NCBI GenBank assembly: GCA_963696655.1
Contig: CAVOLB010000098.1
Location: 58,747-122,746, forward strand
DNA: 64,000 bases
From: Hypericibacter sp963696655
GTDB taxonomy: Bacteria > Pseudomonadota > Alphaproteobacteria > Dongiales > Dongiaceae
Reading direction: 5' to 3'
Shown here: piece by piece, positions 27,052-35,924 of the stretch
Position numbering within the stretch: position 1 is the first letter of the stretch
Layout of the letters: each line of letters opens with the position of its first letter
Notes under the pieces: generated by a model
Database searches by the model: none
The model's input: only the letters and a program-made list of their open reading frames with translations
What the model was told of the DNA's origin: nothing
Position numbers and translations under genes: made by a program

Positions 27052-27561
27052 TCATGCTGCTGCGAGGCTCGTCTCGATCCGCACCGACGAGGTCAGCGTG
27101 CGGTGGACCGGGCATTTGTTGGCGATCTCGAGGAGCCGCGTGCGCTGGCTGTCGTCGAGCGCGCCGATCAACTCGATGCGGCAGTCGATGAAATCGATGC
27201 CGACATCCTTGTCGGCGCAGTCGCGGCAATCCTCGCCATAGCGCTTGTCATGACGGAGCCGCACCACGGTCCGCTCCAGCGGCCAGTGCTTGCGCGAGGC
27301 GTAAAGCCGCAAGGTCATCGAGGTGCAGGCACCGAGCGCCATCAGCAGCAGGTCGTAGGGCCCGGGCCCGGCATCGGCGCCACCGTCGGCCACGGGCTCG
27401 TCGGCCAGCGCGATGTGACGGCCGCTGAACAGCAGCTGCTCGAACCGCCCGCGACCGCTGTCGGTGACGATGACGCGCTCCGGCCTGGTCTCGGCTTCGG
27501 TCTGCAGCGCCAGGCGGTCGCGGTCGTTGAGCAGCGGAGCATGGGTTGGGGCGGGGCTCAT
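27052..27561 (-). CDS. OsmC family protein
   Basis: The 169-residue OsmC/Ohr-fold protein has both conserved cysteines (Cys79 in LGACTSMTL, Cys150 in NKCPVHRTL), as in peroxide- or thiol-reactive members. Three additional cysteines lie at about 112-127. Start at 27561 is supported by GGAGGATCCGCC; the frame is open further upstream. The gene ends 11 bp after the convergent comM stop. Confidence 0.88.
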   Translation of the reverse strand: MSPAPTHAPLLNDRDRLALQTEAETRPERVIVTDSGRGRFEQLLFSGRHIALADEPVADGGADAGPGPYDLLLMALGACTSMTLRLYASRKHWPLERTVVRLRHDKRYGEDCRDCADKDVGIDFIDCRIELIGALDDSQRTRLLEIANKCPVHRTLTSSVRIETSLAAA

Positions 27562-27677
27562 GGCGGATCCTCCGGGGACGGACGGCACGGCGCCGAGCCT
27601 CGCATGACGGGACCGTGAAGGCTGGTAGGAATCGCCCGTTCCGAAGCCCCCGAACAGCACTCGCGCCATCGGCAGCG

Positions 27678-28811
27678 TCAGCTGAAGGCGCCGCGCGCCT
27701 CGACCGGCCAGAGCGCCTCGACATGGCCCTGGCGAATCCCGACCAGCCAGTCATGGAGATTGACCGTCGGGTCGCAATGGCCCGGAATGAGGCGCAGCTG
27801 CTGACCCAGCTCGGGCAGCAGCACCTCCGGCGAGGCCGGAAAGATCTCGCCATGCTCGTCGCTCGGCCGGTCATAGAACAGATCGGGGCGGCCCGCGATC
27901 GCCGGCATGCCGCTGTCGATGCTGTGCGACTTATGCCCGGCATCGACGACGGCCTGGCGCGCACGCCGGCTCATCACGGTCGTCAGCAGGAACAGGCTGT
28001 TCTCGAAGCGCCCGGCTTCGGCCGCCCACTCATTGTCGCCATAGTCGCGATCCATGAAGACATAGGAGCCGGGCTGGATCTCGTCATAGGCACCGCTCGC
28101 GGCCTCGAGATAGAAACTGCCGGTGCCGGCGCCGGTCACTCGGAGCTCGCCGGCGCCGCGGTTCATGAGCGCCTCGCGCAAGCCCAGCACGCGCGCCACC
28201 GCCGCCTCGATCGCGGCCTTGCGCTCCCCGGGCCTGCGCAGATGCTGCGCCGAGCCCTGATAGGCCTGGATGCCCGCGAGCGAGAGATTGCGCGCCGCGA
28301 CGATGCGGTCCATCAGCCGCAAGCCGTCCTCGACATGCTCGATGCCGCAACGGCCGCCGCCGACATCGAGCTCGATATAGACATCGATCGGCCGTGCCGC
28401 CTCGGGCGCCGCCGCGATCAGCGCGTCTAGCCCCAGGGGATGATCGACGCAGATGCCGATCCGCGCCTGCGCCGTCAGGGCCGCAAGCCGGCGCAGCTTC
28501 GCCGGCGCCACGATTTCGTTTGAAACCAGCACATCCTCGATCCCGCCCGCGACGAAGGCCTCGGCCTCCGACACCTTCTGGCAGCAGACGCCGACGGCAC
28601 CCGCCTGAACTTGCGCCCGCGCGATCGTCGCGCATTTATGCGTCTTGCCATGCGGCCGCAGCCGCACGCCCTTGGCTTTCGCGAATTCCGCCATGCGCGC
28701 GATGTTGCGCTCGAAGGCATCGAGCTCGACCAGCAGCGCCGGCGTGTCCACGGCCTCGACCGGATCGCCGAAGATGGCGGGCGCAGGTCTGACGATCCGT
28801 TGTTGGGTCAT
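27678..28811 (-). CDS. DSD1-family PLP-dependent enzyme (D-threonine aldolase/D-hydroxyaspartate type)
   Basis: The 377-residue enzyme has the alanine-racemase-like barrel with the PLP lysine in RPHGKTHKC, GGRCG, and the C-terminal metal site GHCDPTVNLHD (His and Cys) of the DSD1 branch. Members cleave or dehydrate beta-hydroxy-D-amino acids; the exact substrate is undetermined. It precedes the HIT gene by 432 nt of its own reading direction and stands alone. Confidence 0.82.
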   Translation of the reverse strand: MTQQRIVRPAPAIFGDPVEAVDTPALLVELDAFERNIARMAEFAKAKGVRLRPHGKTHKCATIARAQVQAGAVGVCCQKVSEAEAFVAGGIEDVLVSNEIVAPAKLRRLAALTAQARIGICVDHPLGLDALIAAAPEAARPIDVYIELDVGGGRCGIEHVEDGLRLMDRIVAARNLSLAGIQAYQGSAQHLRRPGERKAAIEAAVARVLGLREALMNRGAGELRVTGAGTGSFYLEAASGAYDEIQPGSYVFMDRDYGDNEWAAEAGRFENSLFLLTTVMSRRARQAVVDAGHKSHSIDSGMPAIAGRPDLFYDRPSDEHGEIFPASPEVLLPELGQQLRLIPGHCDPTVNLHDWLVGIRQGHVEALWPVEARGAFS

Positions 28812-28858
28812 GAAGGAGCTATTTCAATGACGCGACCGCGCGCGGAAAGCCCGGGGCT

Positions 28859-29245
28859 TCAGGCCTTGCGTTCCACCGCGATCATGCGGCCCAGCGCCTG
28901 GCCGCCAAAGATATGCACATGAAGGTGCGGCACCTCCTGATGCGAGTTCGGTCCGTGATTGGCGAGCAGGCGATAGCCGCTCTCGACCACGCCGAGAATC
29001 TCGGCGGTCTTGCCGATCGCGCGCACGTAACCGGCGATCTCCTGGTCGCTGGCCTGGGCGGAGAAATCCGCCATCGAGACATAGGCGCCCTTCGGAATCA
29101 CCAGCACATGGATCTTCGCCTGCGGATTGATGTCGTGGAAGGCGAGCGCATGCTCGTCCTCATAGACTTTCTTGCAGGGGATCTCGCCGCGCAGGATGCG
29201 CGCGAAGATGTTGCTCTTGTCGTAGGCGGCGATCGCGGCGCTCAT
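28859..29245 (-). CDS. HIT-family nucleotide hydrolase (HinT-like)
   Basis: The 128-residue protein has the HIT triad HLHVHIFGG and the NIFARILRGEIPC opening typical of HinT purine nucleoside phosphoramidases. It overlaps hisE by ATGA, the usual alphaproteobacterial hisE-HIT pair. Confidence 0.92.
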   Translation of the reverse strand: MSAAIAAYDKSNIFARILRGEIPCKKVYEDEHALAFHDINPQAKIHVLVIPKGAYVSMADFSAQASDQEIAGYVRAIGKTAEILGVVESGYRLLANHGPNSHQEVPHLHVHIFGGQALGRMIAVERKA

Positions 29246-29589
29246 TTGCCCTGACTTCTCGCTTTCTTCTCCGCAATGCCGGATACCCCTTCGCGGGCCG
29301 CCAGCGTGTCCCAGACATCCTGCGGCTTCAAGCCCCGGTCGGCCCAGAGCACCAGCAGGTGATAGAGCAGGTCGGCGCTTTCGAGGGCGAGATCCTTCTT
29401 CCGCCCGCGCACCCCTTCGATGACGGTCTCGACCGCTTCCTCGCCCACCTTCTGGGCAATCTTATCGGTGCCCTTGGCGAACAGCCGCGCGGTGTTGGAG
29501 GTGGTGGGATCGCCCCCTTTCCGGCTTTCGATGATTTTGTAGAGTTTGTCTAGAATTGTTCCATCTAGACTTATTGGGGCCCGCGGCAT
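29242..29589 (-). CDS. hisE: Phosphoribosyl-ATP pyrophosphatase HisE
   Basis: The 115-residue MazG-fold enzyme performs the second step of histidine synthesis. The core KVGEEAVETVIEG and ALESADLLYHLLVLW carry the Glu/Asp metal ligands. It lies 3.4 kb from hisF instead of directly after it. Confidence 0.93.
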   Translation of the reverse strand: MPRAPISLDGTILDKLYKIIESRKGGDPTTSNTARLFAKGTDKIAQKVGEEAVETVIEGVRGRKKDLALESADLLYHLLVLWADRGLKPQDVWDTLAAREGVSGIAEKKARSQGK

Positions 29590-29630
29590 GCCCTCGATCC
29601 TTCCGGAAATCTGCGAAATTTCACCCTACA

Positions 29631-29648
29631 CCCCCCAGATGTGGGGGG
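29631..29648. terminator. 7-bp GC hairpin between the MaoC gene and hisE
   Basis: CCCCCCA-GATG-TGGGGGG is a perfect stem with a 4-nt loop, 48 bp after the MaoC stop and 42 bp before the hisE start on the same strand. There is no good T-tract, so it may be an attenuating structure rather than a terminator. Confidence 0.4.
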
Positions 29649-29695
29649 CAATGTCATGAAACTATCACAATTGGTGGGGGTCGCAGCGGAAGGCG

Positions 29696-30196
29696 CTAAT
29701 CTCCGGAGGCACCGAGGCGGGTGGGCAGGATCGCCACCCAAAGCTGGGACATGACCGGCTGGTCCTTCTGGTTCTTGGTGACCACCCGCATGACGACGAT
29801 GCCGCGCTCGGGCCGGGTCTTGGAGGCGCGCCGCTCCAGCACCTCGCCCTCGGCATAGACCTGGTCGCCCGGCCGCACCGGACGCTCGAACTTCATCTCC
29901 TTGATCTCAAGCCCGACGAGCGGCGTCGATCCGAGCGGCCTTGCATCGACCATCAGCCGGAAGGTGACGCAGGCGGTTTGCCAGCCGCTGGCGATAAGCT
30001 CGCCGAAGAAGCTCGTCGCAGCGGCTTCCTCGCTCAGATGCATCGGCTGCGGGTCATACTGGTTCGCAAAAGCGAAGATGTTGTCGGGCGAGAACGTGAA
30101 AACGGCGCTGCGCACCCGTTCGCCGACCTCGACATCGTCCCAGAGACGCGGCTGGTCGCCGCCGATGGGGGCACCCGAAGACGCGGCTGCAGTCAT
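29696..30196 (-). CDS. MaoC-like hotdog-fold dehydratase
   Basis: The 166-residue protein has the hotdog fold with Asp48 and His53 in YDPQPMH, the catalytic pair of (R)-specific enoyl-CoA hydratases, then IASGWQTACVTFRLMVD. Start at 30196 follows AGGAGCTTCCTC. It is divergent from the HxlR regulator, its likely controller. Confidence 0.85.
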   Translation of the reverse strand: MTAAASSGAPIGGDQPRLWDDVEVGERVRSAVFTFSPDNIFAFANQYDPQPMHLSEEAAATSFFGELIASGWQTACVTFRLMVDARPLGSTPLVGLEIKEMKFERPVRPGDQVYAEGEVLERRASKTRPERGIVVMRVVTKNQKDQPVMSQLWVAILPTRLGASGD

Positions 30197-30253
30197 GAGG
30201 AAGCTCCTGGTTCGAGGGGCCGTGGTACCCAGCCTAGCCTGCAACTCGACATG

Positions 30254-30268
30254 CTTCAATTCTTGAAG
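30254..30268. promoter_or_regulatory. Candidate HxlR operator
   Basis: CTTCAA-TTC-TTGAAG is a perfect inverted repeat in the 83-bp gap between the divergent MaoC and HxlR genes, 12 bp before the regulator start. Position and symmetry fit a dimeric winged-helix regulator controlling both genes. Confidence 0.5.
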
Positions 30269-30279
30269 TATGAAACCCC

Positions 30280-30825
30280 ATGCGTGTTTCGGACATTGCC
30301 GCGGCCACCTGCTCGATTGCCCGCGCGCTGGGCGCGATCGGCGACCCCTGGACCCTGCTGATCCTGCGCGAGCTGTTCCTGGGCCAGCGCCGGTTCGAGG
30401 AGTTTCAGGCCCAGACCGGAATGGCGCCTTATCTTTTGTCGCGCCGCCTCGCCAAGCTCGCGGCCCGGGACATCGTCGCCCGGGTCCCCTATCGCCAGCG
30501 CCCGGTCCGCTATGAATACCGCCTGACCGACAAGGGCCGCGACCTTCATGCCGTGGTGGTGGCGCTCGCCGGCTGGGGCGACCGCTGGGCATCGGGGCCC
30601 GAGGGCCCGCCTTTGACGCTGATCCACAAGGCTTGCGGCCAGGAGACCCATCCGGTCCTCGCCTGCTCGGCCTGCGGCAAGCCCGTGGAGGCCCACGATC
30701 TGCGTGCCCGCCTCGGTCCCGCCATGCAGGCAGAGCGCGGGCTTAATCGCGAGCGCTTCCGCGCCCGGACCCGGCGCGCCGCCAGGCCCGCCCCATCCGA
30801 CAAGACGGGGTCCGCGCCGAAATGA
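30280..30825 (+). CDS. HxlR-family winged-helix transcriptional regulator
   Basis: The 181-residue protein contains the HxlR domain at about 10-95 (CSIARALGAIGDPWTLLILRELFLGQRRFEEFQ). A CxxC pair follows (LACSACGKPVEAHD), which could sense redox, electrophiles or metal. The tail is basic. It is divergent from the MaoC gene and overlaps the DUF2000 gene by ATGA. Confidence 0.88.
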   Translation: MRVSDIAAATCSIARALGAIGDPWTLLILRELFLGQRRFEEFQAQTGMAPYLLSRRLAKLAARDIVARVPYRQRPVRYEYRLTDKGRDLHAVVVALAGWGDRWASGPEGPPLTLIHKACGQETHPVLACSACGKPVEAHDLRARLGPAMQAERGLNRERFRARTRRAARPAPSDKTGSAPK

Positions 30826-31238
30826 CGATGACCTTCGACACCAAGATTGCCGTGGTCCTGCGCGAGGATCTCCCGGTCTGGCAGAAGCTCAACGTGACCG
30901 CCTTCACGGTCAGCGGAATCGCGGCCAAGGTCGAGGGCGTTACGGGCGAGCCCTATGAAGACGGCTCGGGCCATCGCTACCTGCCGATGTTCAAGCAGCC
31001 GGTGCTGGTCTTCAGCGCCGACGCGGCCGCAATCCGGCGCGCCTATGACCGCGCGCGCGAACGCAACCTGGTCTTCTCGCTCTTCACCGAGGAGCTCTTC
31101 GCCACCGGCAACGACATCGATAACCGCGCGGCGATGAAGGCCGTGCCAACGGAGAGCCTGCGCATCGTCGGCTTGGCGCTGCGCGCCGAGAAGAAGACCG
31201 TCGACAAGGTGCTCAAGGGCCTGTCGCTGCATCGTTGA
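30822..31238 (+). CDS. DUF2000 family protein
   Basis: The 138-residue protein matches the DUF2000 pattern (TKIAVVLREDLPVWQKLNVTAF ... DGSGHRYLPMFKQPVLVF), thought to share the peptidyl-tRNA hydrolase II fold. Function is unknown. It is translationally coupled to HxlR and its 3' end overlaps the convergent DUF6064 gene by 26 bp. Confidence 0.8.
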   Translation: MTMTFDTKIAVVLREDLPVWQKLNVTAFTVSGIAAKVEGVTGEPYEDGSGHRYLPMFKQPVLVFSADAAAIRRAYDRARERNLVFSLFTEELFATGNDIDNRAAMKAVPTESLRIVGLALRAEKKTVDKVLKGLSLHR

Positions 31239-31908
31239 GCCCGTGCCGCGCAGCCGCGCGAGAAACCCACGCGGCGAGCGTCAGGATGATGGCGAGCAGA
31301 GGAAGCCAGGCTTGATGATCGCCCATCGTCCAGAGCGTCGCGCCGCTGAGCAACAGCCACAGCAGCGGAATGGGCAGGAGCAGGGGAAGTAGCCGGCCGT
31401 GCGCCGTCAGCAGGAATCCCAGCGTCGCGATCACGGTGGGATCGGGCGCGATACCGAAGATTTCGGCCTCAGGCCAGGGGCGTCCAAAGAGCGGCGGCAA
31501 CAGCGGATAGGCGATCAGCCCAAGCGCGGCGAGAAGGAGGCCGATCGAGCCGGCGATGCCGCGGCGGTCGAAGGCGAGACCGCCGAACGCCGTGCCGACG
31601 ATCAGCAGGAGCGCCGCCTGGAGTGCGAAGAGCGGCGCGACATAATCCATCGCCCAGTTGATCTCCGCATAGCGGTTCCAGACGAACGACCATCCGACGA
31701 AGATCCAGACCAGGGCGAGCAGCAGCGCGATCCCGCGTCCATGACCGGCAGGCCGTCGAAGAATCAGCAGGCCGATCGCCAGACCGGCCACGAGCGTGAA
31801 GAGATGCAACGGCCAGAACGCGCCGTTCTGCAGATCGAACAGCCGCCAATAGGCGCGCGGAGAGAACAGGAGGAAGTCTTCAGGCCGGTAGGTCCACCAT
31901 TCCGACAT
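31213..31908 (-). CDS. DUF6064 family membrane protein
   Basis: The 231-residue protein opens MSEWWTYRPEDFLLFSPRAYWRLF, characteristic of DUF6064, and has about seven membrane helices. Function is unknown. Start at 31908 overlaps the stop of the aldo/keto reductase (TGATG). Confidence 0.8.
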   Translation of the reverse strand: MSEWWTYRPEDFLLFSPRAYWRLFDLQNGAFWPLHLFTLVAGLAIGLLILRRPAGHGRGIALLLALVWIFVGWSFVWNRYAEINWAMDYVAPLFALQAALLLIVGTAFGGLAFDRRGIAGSIGLLLAALGLIAYPLLPPLFGRPWPEAEIFGIAPDPTVIATLGFLLTAHGRLLPLLLPIPLLWLLLSGATLWTMGDHQAWLPLLAIILTLAAWVSRAAARHGLNDAATGP

Positions 31909-32828
31909 CAGAGATCGCGGACATAGGTCGCCATCCGATCGCGCAGAGCCGCGTCGGGCAGCGGTCCCGAGGCCGCCGCCAGGTTTTCGCGCACATGATC
32001 GACTTGTGCGGTGGCGGGGATCGCGACCGTGACCGCCGGATGCGAGATGATGAATTTCAGGAGGGCCTGCGCCCAGCTCGAGGCGCCGATCTCGCCGGCC
32101 CATCCGGGCAAGGGCTTGCCCTCGAGCCGTTGCGTCAGCGCACCCCGCTGGAAGGGTCGGTTGACGATCACGGCCATGCCGCGGTCGGCCGCGAGCGGCA
32201 GGAGCCGGTCCTCCACCTCGCGATCGACGATGTTGTAGGTGAATTGCACGAAGTCGAGCGGCTGGCTGCGCATGATCTCCTCGAAGAGATCGTGGCGGCG
32301 GCCCTCCGAGGTGGTGATGCCGACATAGCGGAGCTTGCCCGCCGCCTTCATGTCGAGAAGCGTCCGCAAATTTGCCTCCCAGGCGAGCAGATTATGGACC
32401 TGGAGAAGGTCGAACCGGTCGACGCCCCAATAGCGGCGCGTCTGCTCGATTTGCGCGGGCCCGTTCTCGGCCGACGAGGTCCAGACCTTTTCCGCCGAGA
32501 ACAGGGCCGCGGGCCGGCCGAGCTTTTCGAGGCCATAGCCGATGACCGGCTGGGACGAGCCATACATGGGCGAGGAATCGATCACGCGCCCGCCCGCCTC
32601 GAAGAAGGCGGCCATCACAGCGGCGCATTCGTCTCTCAGCACCGGATCGTCGCCGACATTGAAGGTGACCCAGCTGCCGAGCCCGACGGCCGGGATCGTC
32701 TCGCCGCTGGACGGGATGGGGCGCGTCATCGGCGCCGAGGGCTGGCCGAGCGCGGCCGCCGGCAGAACCCCCGCCGTCGCGGCCGCCGCGACAACGCCCT
32801 GCATGAACGTCCTCCGCGTCACCGTCAT
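31908..32828 (-). CDS. Tat-exported aldo/keto reductase
   Basis: The 306-residue protein begins with a twin-arginine signal (TRRTFMQG, then a hydrophobic Ala-rich stretch to about residue 28). The aldo/keto reductase barrel follows, with Tyr in DSSPMYGSSQ, His in LLQVHNL and IPATAQVDHV near the end. Tat export implies folding with cofactor in the cytoplasm and action in the periplasm; the substrate is unknown. Confidence 0.85.
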   Translation of the reverse strand: MTVTRRTFMQGVVAAAATAGVLPAAALGQPSAPMTRPIPSSGETIPAVGLGSWVTFNVGDDPVLRDECAAVMAAFFEAGGRVIDSSPMYGSSQPVIGYGLEKLGRPAALFSAEKVWTSSAENGPAQIEQTRRYWGVDRFDLLQVHNLLAWEANLRTLLDMKAAGKLRYVGITTSEGRRHDLFEEIMRSQPLDFVQFTYNIVDREVEDRLLPLAADRGMAVIVNRPFQRGALTQRLEGKPLPGWAGEIGASSWAQALLKFIISHPAVTVAIPATAQVDHVRENLAAASGPLPDAALRDRMATYVRDL

Positions 32829-33016
32829 CGACGCCTCCCTGGTCCAGCCTTCCGCAACAGCCTAGATCGACCCTTAACCCTTAACCCCTCCCCCTCAAGC
32901 GGGGAGGTGAAGAAAGCGAGCCGCGGTGAAGAGCGGATGCTTCTTTTATGTCGGATCGAGATGAGCCCGCGCCAAGGGTGAACCCCCGCGGCCTTCTCCG
33001 CCCGGCGCGGACGACC
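32829..33016. repeat. Intergenic gap with CCCTCCCC-type repeat, hisF to aldo/keto reductase
   Basis: The gap holds a telomere-like ACCCTTAACCCTTAACCC stretch followed by CCTCCCCCTCAAGCGGGGAGG (32884-32908), a partial copy of the GC-rich repeat found elsewhere in the window. A weak promoter for the reductase is possible. Confidence 0.5.
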
Positions 33017-33781
33017 TCAGCCGATCGGCCGGACTGGAACCCCGGCGGCGGCGAGCGCGGCCTTGGCCTGCGCGATCGAATAAGTGCCGAAATGGAAGAT
33101 CGAGGCGGCCAGCAGGGCACTGGCATGGCCATCGCGCACGCCGGCGACCAGATGATCCAGCGTGCCGACGCCGCCCGACGCGATCACCGGCACCGAGACG
33201 GCGTCGCTGACCGCGCGCAGCAATCCCAGATCGTAGCCCTGCTTGGTGCCGTCGCGATCCATCGAGGTCAGCAGGATCTCGCCCGCCCCCGACGTGGCCA
33301 TGCGCCGGGCCCATTCGACCGCGTCGAGCCCGGTCGGTTTGCGCCCGCCATGGGTATAGACCTGCCACTTGCCGGCGCCCTCGGCCTTCGCGTCGATCGC
33401 GACCGTGACGCATTGCGCGCCGAATTTTTCCGCGGCCGCCGTGACCAGCGACGGATTCTCGACCGCCGCGGTGTTGACCGAGACCTTGTCGGCGCCGGCC
33501 AGAAGCAATTTCCGGAAATCCTCGACCTGGCGCACGCCGCCGCCGACCGTCAGCGGCATGAACACCTCCGAGGCCGTGCGCGCCACCACGTCGAGGATGA
33601 TCGCGCGCTCCTCATGGCTGGCCGTGATGTCGAGGAAGCAGAGCTCGTCGGCGCCGGCCTTGTCATAGGCGCGCGCCTGCTCGACCGGATCGCCCGCATC
33701 GACGAGGTCGAGGAACTTCACGCCCTTGACCACGCGGCCGGCATGCACGTCGAGACAGGGGATGATGCGGGTCTTCAGCAT
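33017..33781 (-). CDS. hisF: Imidazole glycerol phosphate synthase subunit HisF
   Basis: The 254-residue (beta/alpha)8 cyclase has catalytic Asp11 in RIIPCLDVHAGRVVKG, the DITAS strand and ASGGVG phosphate site. With HisH it makes IGP and AICAR. The gene overlaps hisA by 7 bp. Confidence 0.97.
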   Translation of the reverse strand: MLKTRIIPCLDVHAGRVVKGVKFLDLVDAGDPVEQARAYDKAGADELCFLDITASHEERAIILDVVARTASEVFMPLTVGGGVRQVEDFRKLLLAGADKVSVNTAAVENPSLVTAAAEKFGAQCVTVAIDAKAEGAGKWQVYTHGGRKPTGLDAVEWARRMATSGAGEILLTSMDRDGTKQGYDLGLLRAVSDAVSVPVIASGGVGTLDHLVAGVRDGHASALLAASIFHFGTYSIAQAKAALAAAGVPVRPIG

Positions 33782-34542
33782 ATTTGCGTCTTTCGGGGAT
33801 TTCGTTCCGGCACTTGGGCGCGCGCCGAGGCCAGCAGCGCCAGCGCTTCCTCGAGGATCAGCCGCCCGTCATAGAGCGCGCGCCCCGCGACCACGCCGGC
33901 GATGCCGCCGGCCGCCAGCAGCCGGCGCAGATCGTCGAGGCCGGCGACGCCGCCGGACGCAATCACCGGCGTCTTGATGCGCCGCGCCAAGGCGGCCGTC
34001 GCCTCGACATTGACGCCCTGCAGCAGCCCGTCGCGGTCGATGTCGGTGTGGATGATCGCCGCGACGCCGGCATCCTCGAAGCGCAGCGCCAGCTCCTCGA
34101 CCGTGAGCTCGCTGGTCTCGGCCCAGCCCTCGACCGCGACGCGGCCGCCCTTGGCATCGATGCCGACCGCGACGCGGCCCGGGAATTGCCGGCAGGCCTG
34201 GCGCACCAGATCGGGATCGCGCACCGCGACGGTGCCGAGGATGACGCGGGAGACGCCGCGCTGGATCCATGCCTCGATCGCGTCGAGATCGCGGATGCCG
34301 CCGCCGAGCTGGCAGGGCCGGCTGGCTGCCTTCAGGATCGCCTCGACCGCGGCGCCATTGACCGCGCGCCCTGCGAAGGCACCGTCGAGATCGACGACGT
34401 GAATCCATTCCGCGCCCGCCGAAGCGAAGCGGCGCGCCTGGTCGGCGGGATCGCTGTTGAACACGGTCGCCTGCGCCATGTCGCCCTGGCGCAGCCGCAC
34501 GCATTGCCCGCCCTTGAGATCGATCGCGGGATAGAGGATCAC
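33775..34542 (-). CDS. hisA: Phosphoribosylformimino-5-aminoimidazole carboxamide ribotide isomerase HisA
   Basis: The 255-residue barrel has Asp8 in YPAIDLKGGQCVRL and the second acid in HTDIDRDG, with VIASGGVAGLDDL. GTG at 34542 is the start that fits the family; the open frame beyond it runs into a repeat. The C-terminal tail PERNPRKTQIC extends a little past most homologues. Confidence 0.95.
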   Translation of the reverse strand: MILYPAIDLKGGQCVRLRQGDMAQATVFNSDPADQARRFASAGAEWIHVVDLDGAFAGRAVNGAAVEAILKAASRPCQLGGGIRDLDAIEAWIQRGVSRVILGTVAVRDPDLVRQACRQFPGRVAVGIDAKGGRVAVEGWAETSELTVEELALRFEDAGVAAIIHTDIDRDGLLQGVNVEATAALARRIKTPVIASGGVAGLDDLRRLLAAGGIAGVVAGRALYDGRLILEEALALLASARAQVPERNPRKTQIC

Positions 34543-34563
34543 CGGCGGCCTCGAGTCCGGGGC

Positions 34564-34695
34564 TCCCCCCTCCCGGCGCTGCGCGCCGACCTCCCCCACA
34601 AGGGGGGAGGTGACAACAAGAAGAAACGCGATGGAATCTTCATCACCTCCCCCTTGATGGGGGAGGTCGCGCGCGAAGCGCGCGGGAGGGGGTGA
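34564..34695. repeat. Inverted pair of CCTCCCCC repeats between hisA and GNAT gene
   Basis: Copy one (34564-34613: CCCCCCTCCCGGCGCTGCGC...AAGGGGGGAGGTGA) and an inverted, slightly diverged copy (34642-34695) face each other across about 28 bp. Each copy can fold alone, and the pair can form a long cruciform. It interrupts the his operon. Confidence 0.7.
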
Positions 34696-34720
34696 CCGCT
34701 CGGTGCCGGCGCCATCGTCC

Positions 34721-35239
34721 TCACACCAGATCCTTGTAATAGAACAGGCCGGCGACGCTCTTGCCCTGGACCTTGGCGTAATGGGGATGCGTGCCCCAAT
34801 GCACATAGCCCAGCGACTGATAGAGCTGGATCGCGGCCTCCTGGCTTTCGCGCACGTCGAGATTGAGCACCTGCGCGCCGATCTCGCGCGCCGCTTCCTC
34901 GACCGCCACCAGGATCGCCTTCGCGAGACCGTGGCCGCGCGCCCAGGGCGCCACGAAATGCGTCGTCATGGTGGCCCAATGCGCCTGGGCCTCATTGTTC
35001 TTGCCGGGCCGCAAGAGCTGCGCCGAGCCGACGATGGTGTTGTCGAGGCGGCCGACGAAGAGCCGGCGCTCGGGCACCAGCAGCACGCCCTTCCAATAGG
35101 TCTCCATCACGTCGCGCGTCGGCGGCGTCAGCCAGCCGAAGCCACCGCCGGCGCGGATGCCGTCCTCGGCCGCGTCGCACAGATCGGCGAGATCCGTGCC
35201 GGAATATTTCTTCAGAAGCTCGACCACCGTCTTGGCCAT
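34721..35239 (-). CDS. GNAT-family N-acetyltransferase
   Basis: The 172-residue protein has the GNAT core: VPERRLFVGRLDNTIVGSAQL, the acetyl-CoA loop FVAPWARGHGLAKAIL (R-x-x-G-x-G/A) and NLDVRESQEAAIQLYQSLGYV. It sits inside the his operon between hisH and hisA; the substrate is unknown. Confidence 0.85.
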   Translation of the reverse strand: MAKTVVELLKKYSGTDLADLCDAAEDGIRAGGGFGWLTPPTRDVMETYWKGVLLVPERRLFVGRLDNTIVGSAQLLRPGKNNEAQAHWATMTTHFVAPWARGHGLAKAILVAVEEAAREIGAQVLNLDVRESQEAAIQLYQSLGYVHWGTHPHYAKVQGKSVAGLFYYKDLV

Positions 35240-35279
35240 GGCGACGTCCCCCTCAGGGGCTCCCGCAAATGATTGTCGT

Positions 35280-35924
35280 TCAGGGCTTCCAGGCGAGAAA
35301 ATTCGCCAGCAGCTTCAGGCCCAGCGCCTGGCTCTTCTCCGGATGGAACTGCGTGCCCACCATATTCGCGCGGGCCACCGCCGCCGTCACCGGGCCACCA
35401 TAGTCGCAGGTGGCGAGCAGGTCGGCCGGGTCCTCGACCGCCAGATGATAACTATGCACGAAGTAAGCATGCGATCCGGTGACAAGGCCGTCGAACACCG
35501 GATGCGGGCGCAACAGCTGCAGCTCGTTCCAGCCCATATGGGGGATCTTGAGCGGCATTCCATGGCGATCGGCGCCCGGCTCCAGCAGCCGCACCTCGCC
35601 CGCGATCCAGCCGAGCCCCGGCGTCACGCCGAACTCGCGGCCCTGTGTCGCCATGAGCTGCATGCCGACGCAGATGCCGAGGAAGGGCTTGCCCTCGCGC
35701 CGGACCGCGCGCTCGAGCGCGTCCAGCATCCCGGGCCGCGCCTCCAGGCCGCTCTTGCAGTCGGCGAAGGCGCCGACACCGGGAAGCACGATATGGCTGG
35801 CCCGATCGAGCGCAGCGGCGTCGGCCGACACTTCGACCGATACATCCGCCGGCGCGGCGCGCTCCAGGGCCTTGGCCGCCGATCGGAGGTTGCCCGAGCC
35901 ATAGTCGACGATGACGGCCTTCAC
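35280..35924 (-). CDS. hisH: Imidazole glycerol phosphate synthase glutamine amidotransferase HisH
   Basis: The 214-residue class-I amidotransferase has nucleophile Cys85 in LGICVGMQLM and the His/Glu pair in FHPEKSQ. GTG at 35924 overlaps the hisB stop (GTGA). It delivers ammonia to HisF. Confidence 0.96.
   Translation of the reverse strand: MKAVIVDYGSGNLRSAAKALERAAPADVSVEVSADAAALDRASHIVLPGVGAFADCKSGLEARPGMLDALERAVRREGKPFLGICVGMQLMATQGREFGVTPGLGWIAGEVRLLEPGADRHGMPLKIPHMGWNELQLLRPHPVFDGLVTGSHAYFVHSYHLAVEDPADLLATCDYGGPVTAAVARANMVGTQFHPEKSQALGLKLLANFLAWKP

Noticed and set aside
34543..34806. Extension of hisA upstream
   Set aside because: It translates the repeat pair and part of the GNAT gene; GTG 34542 fits HisA length and N-terminal strand.
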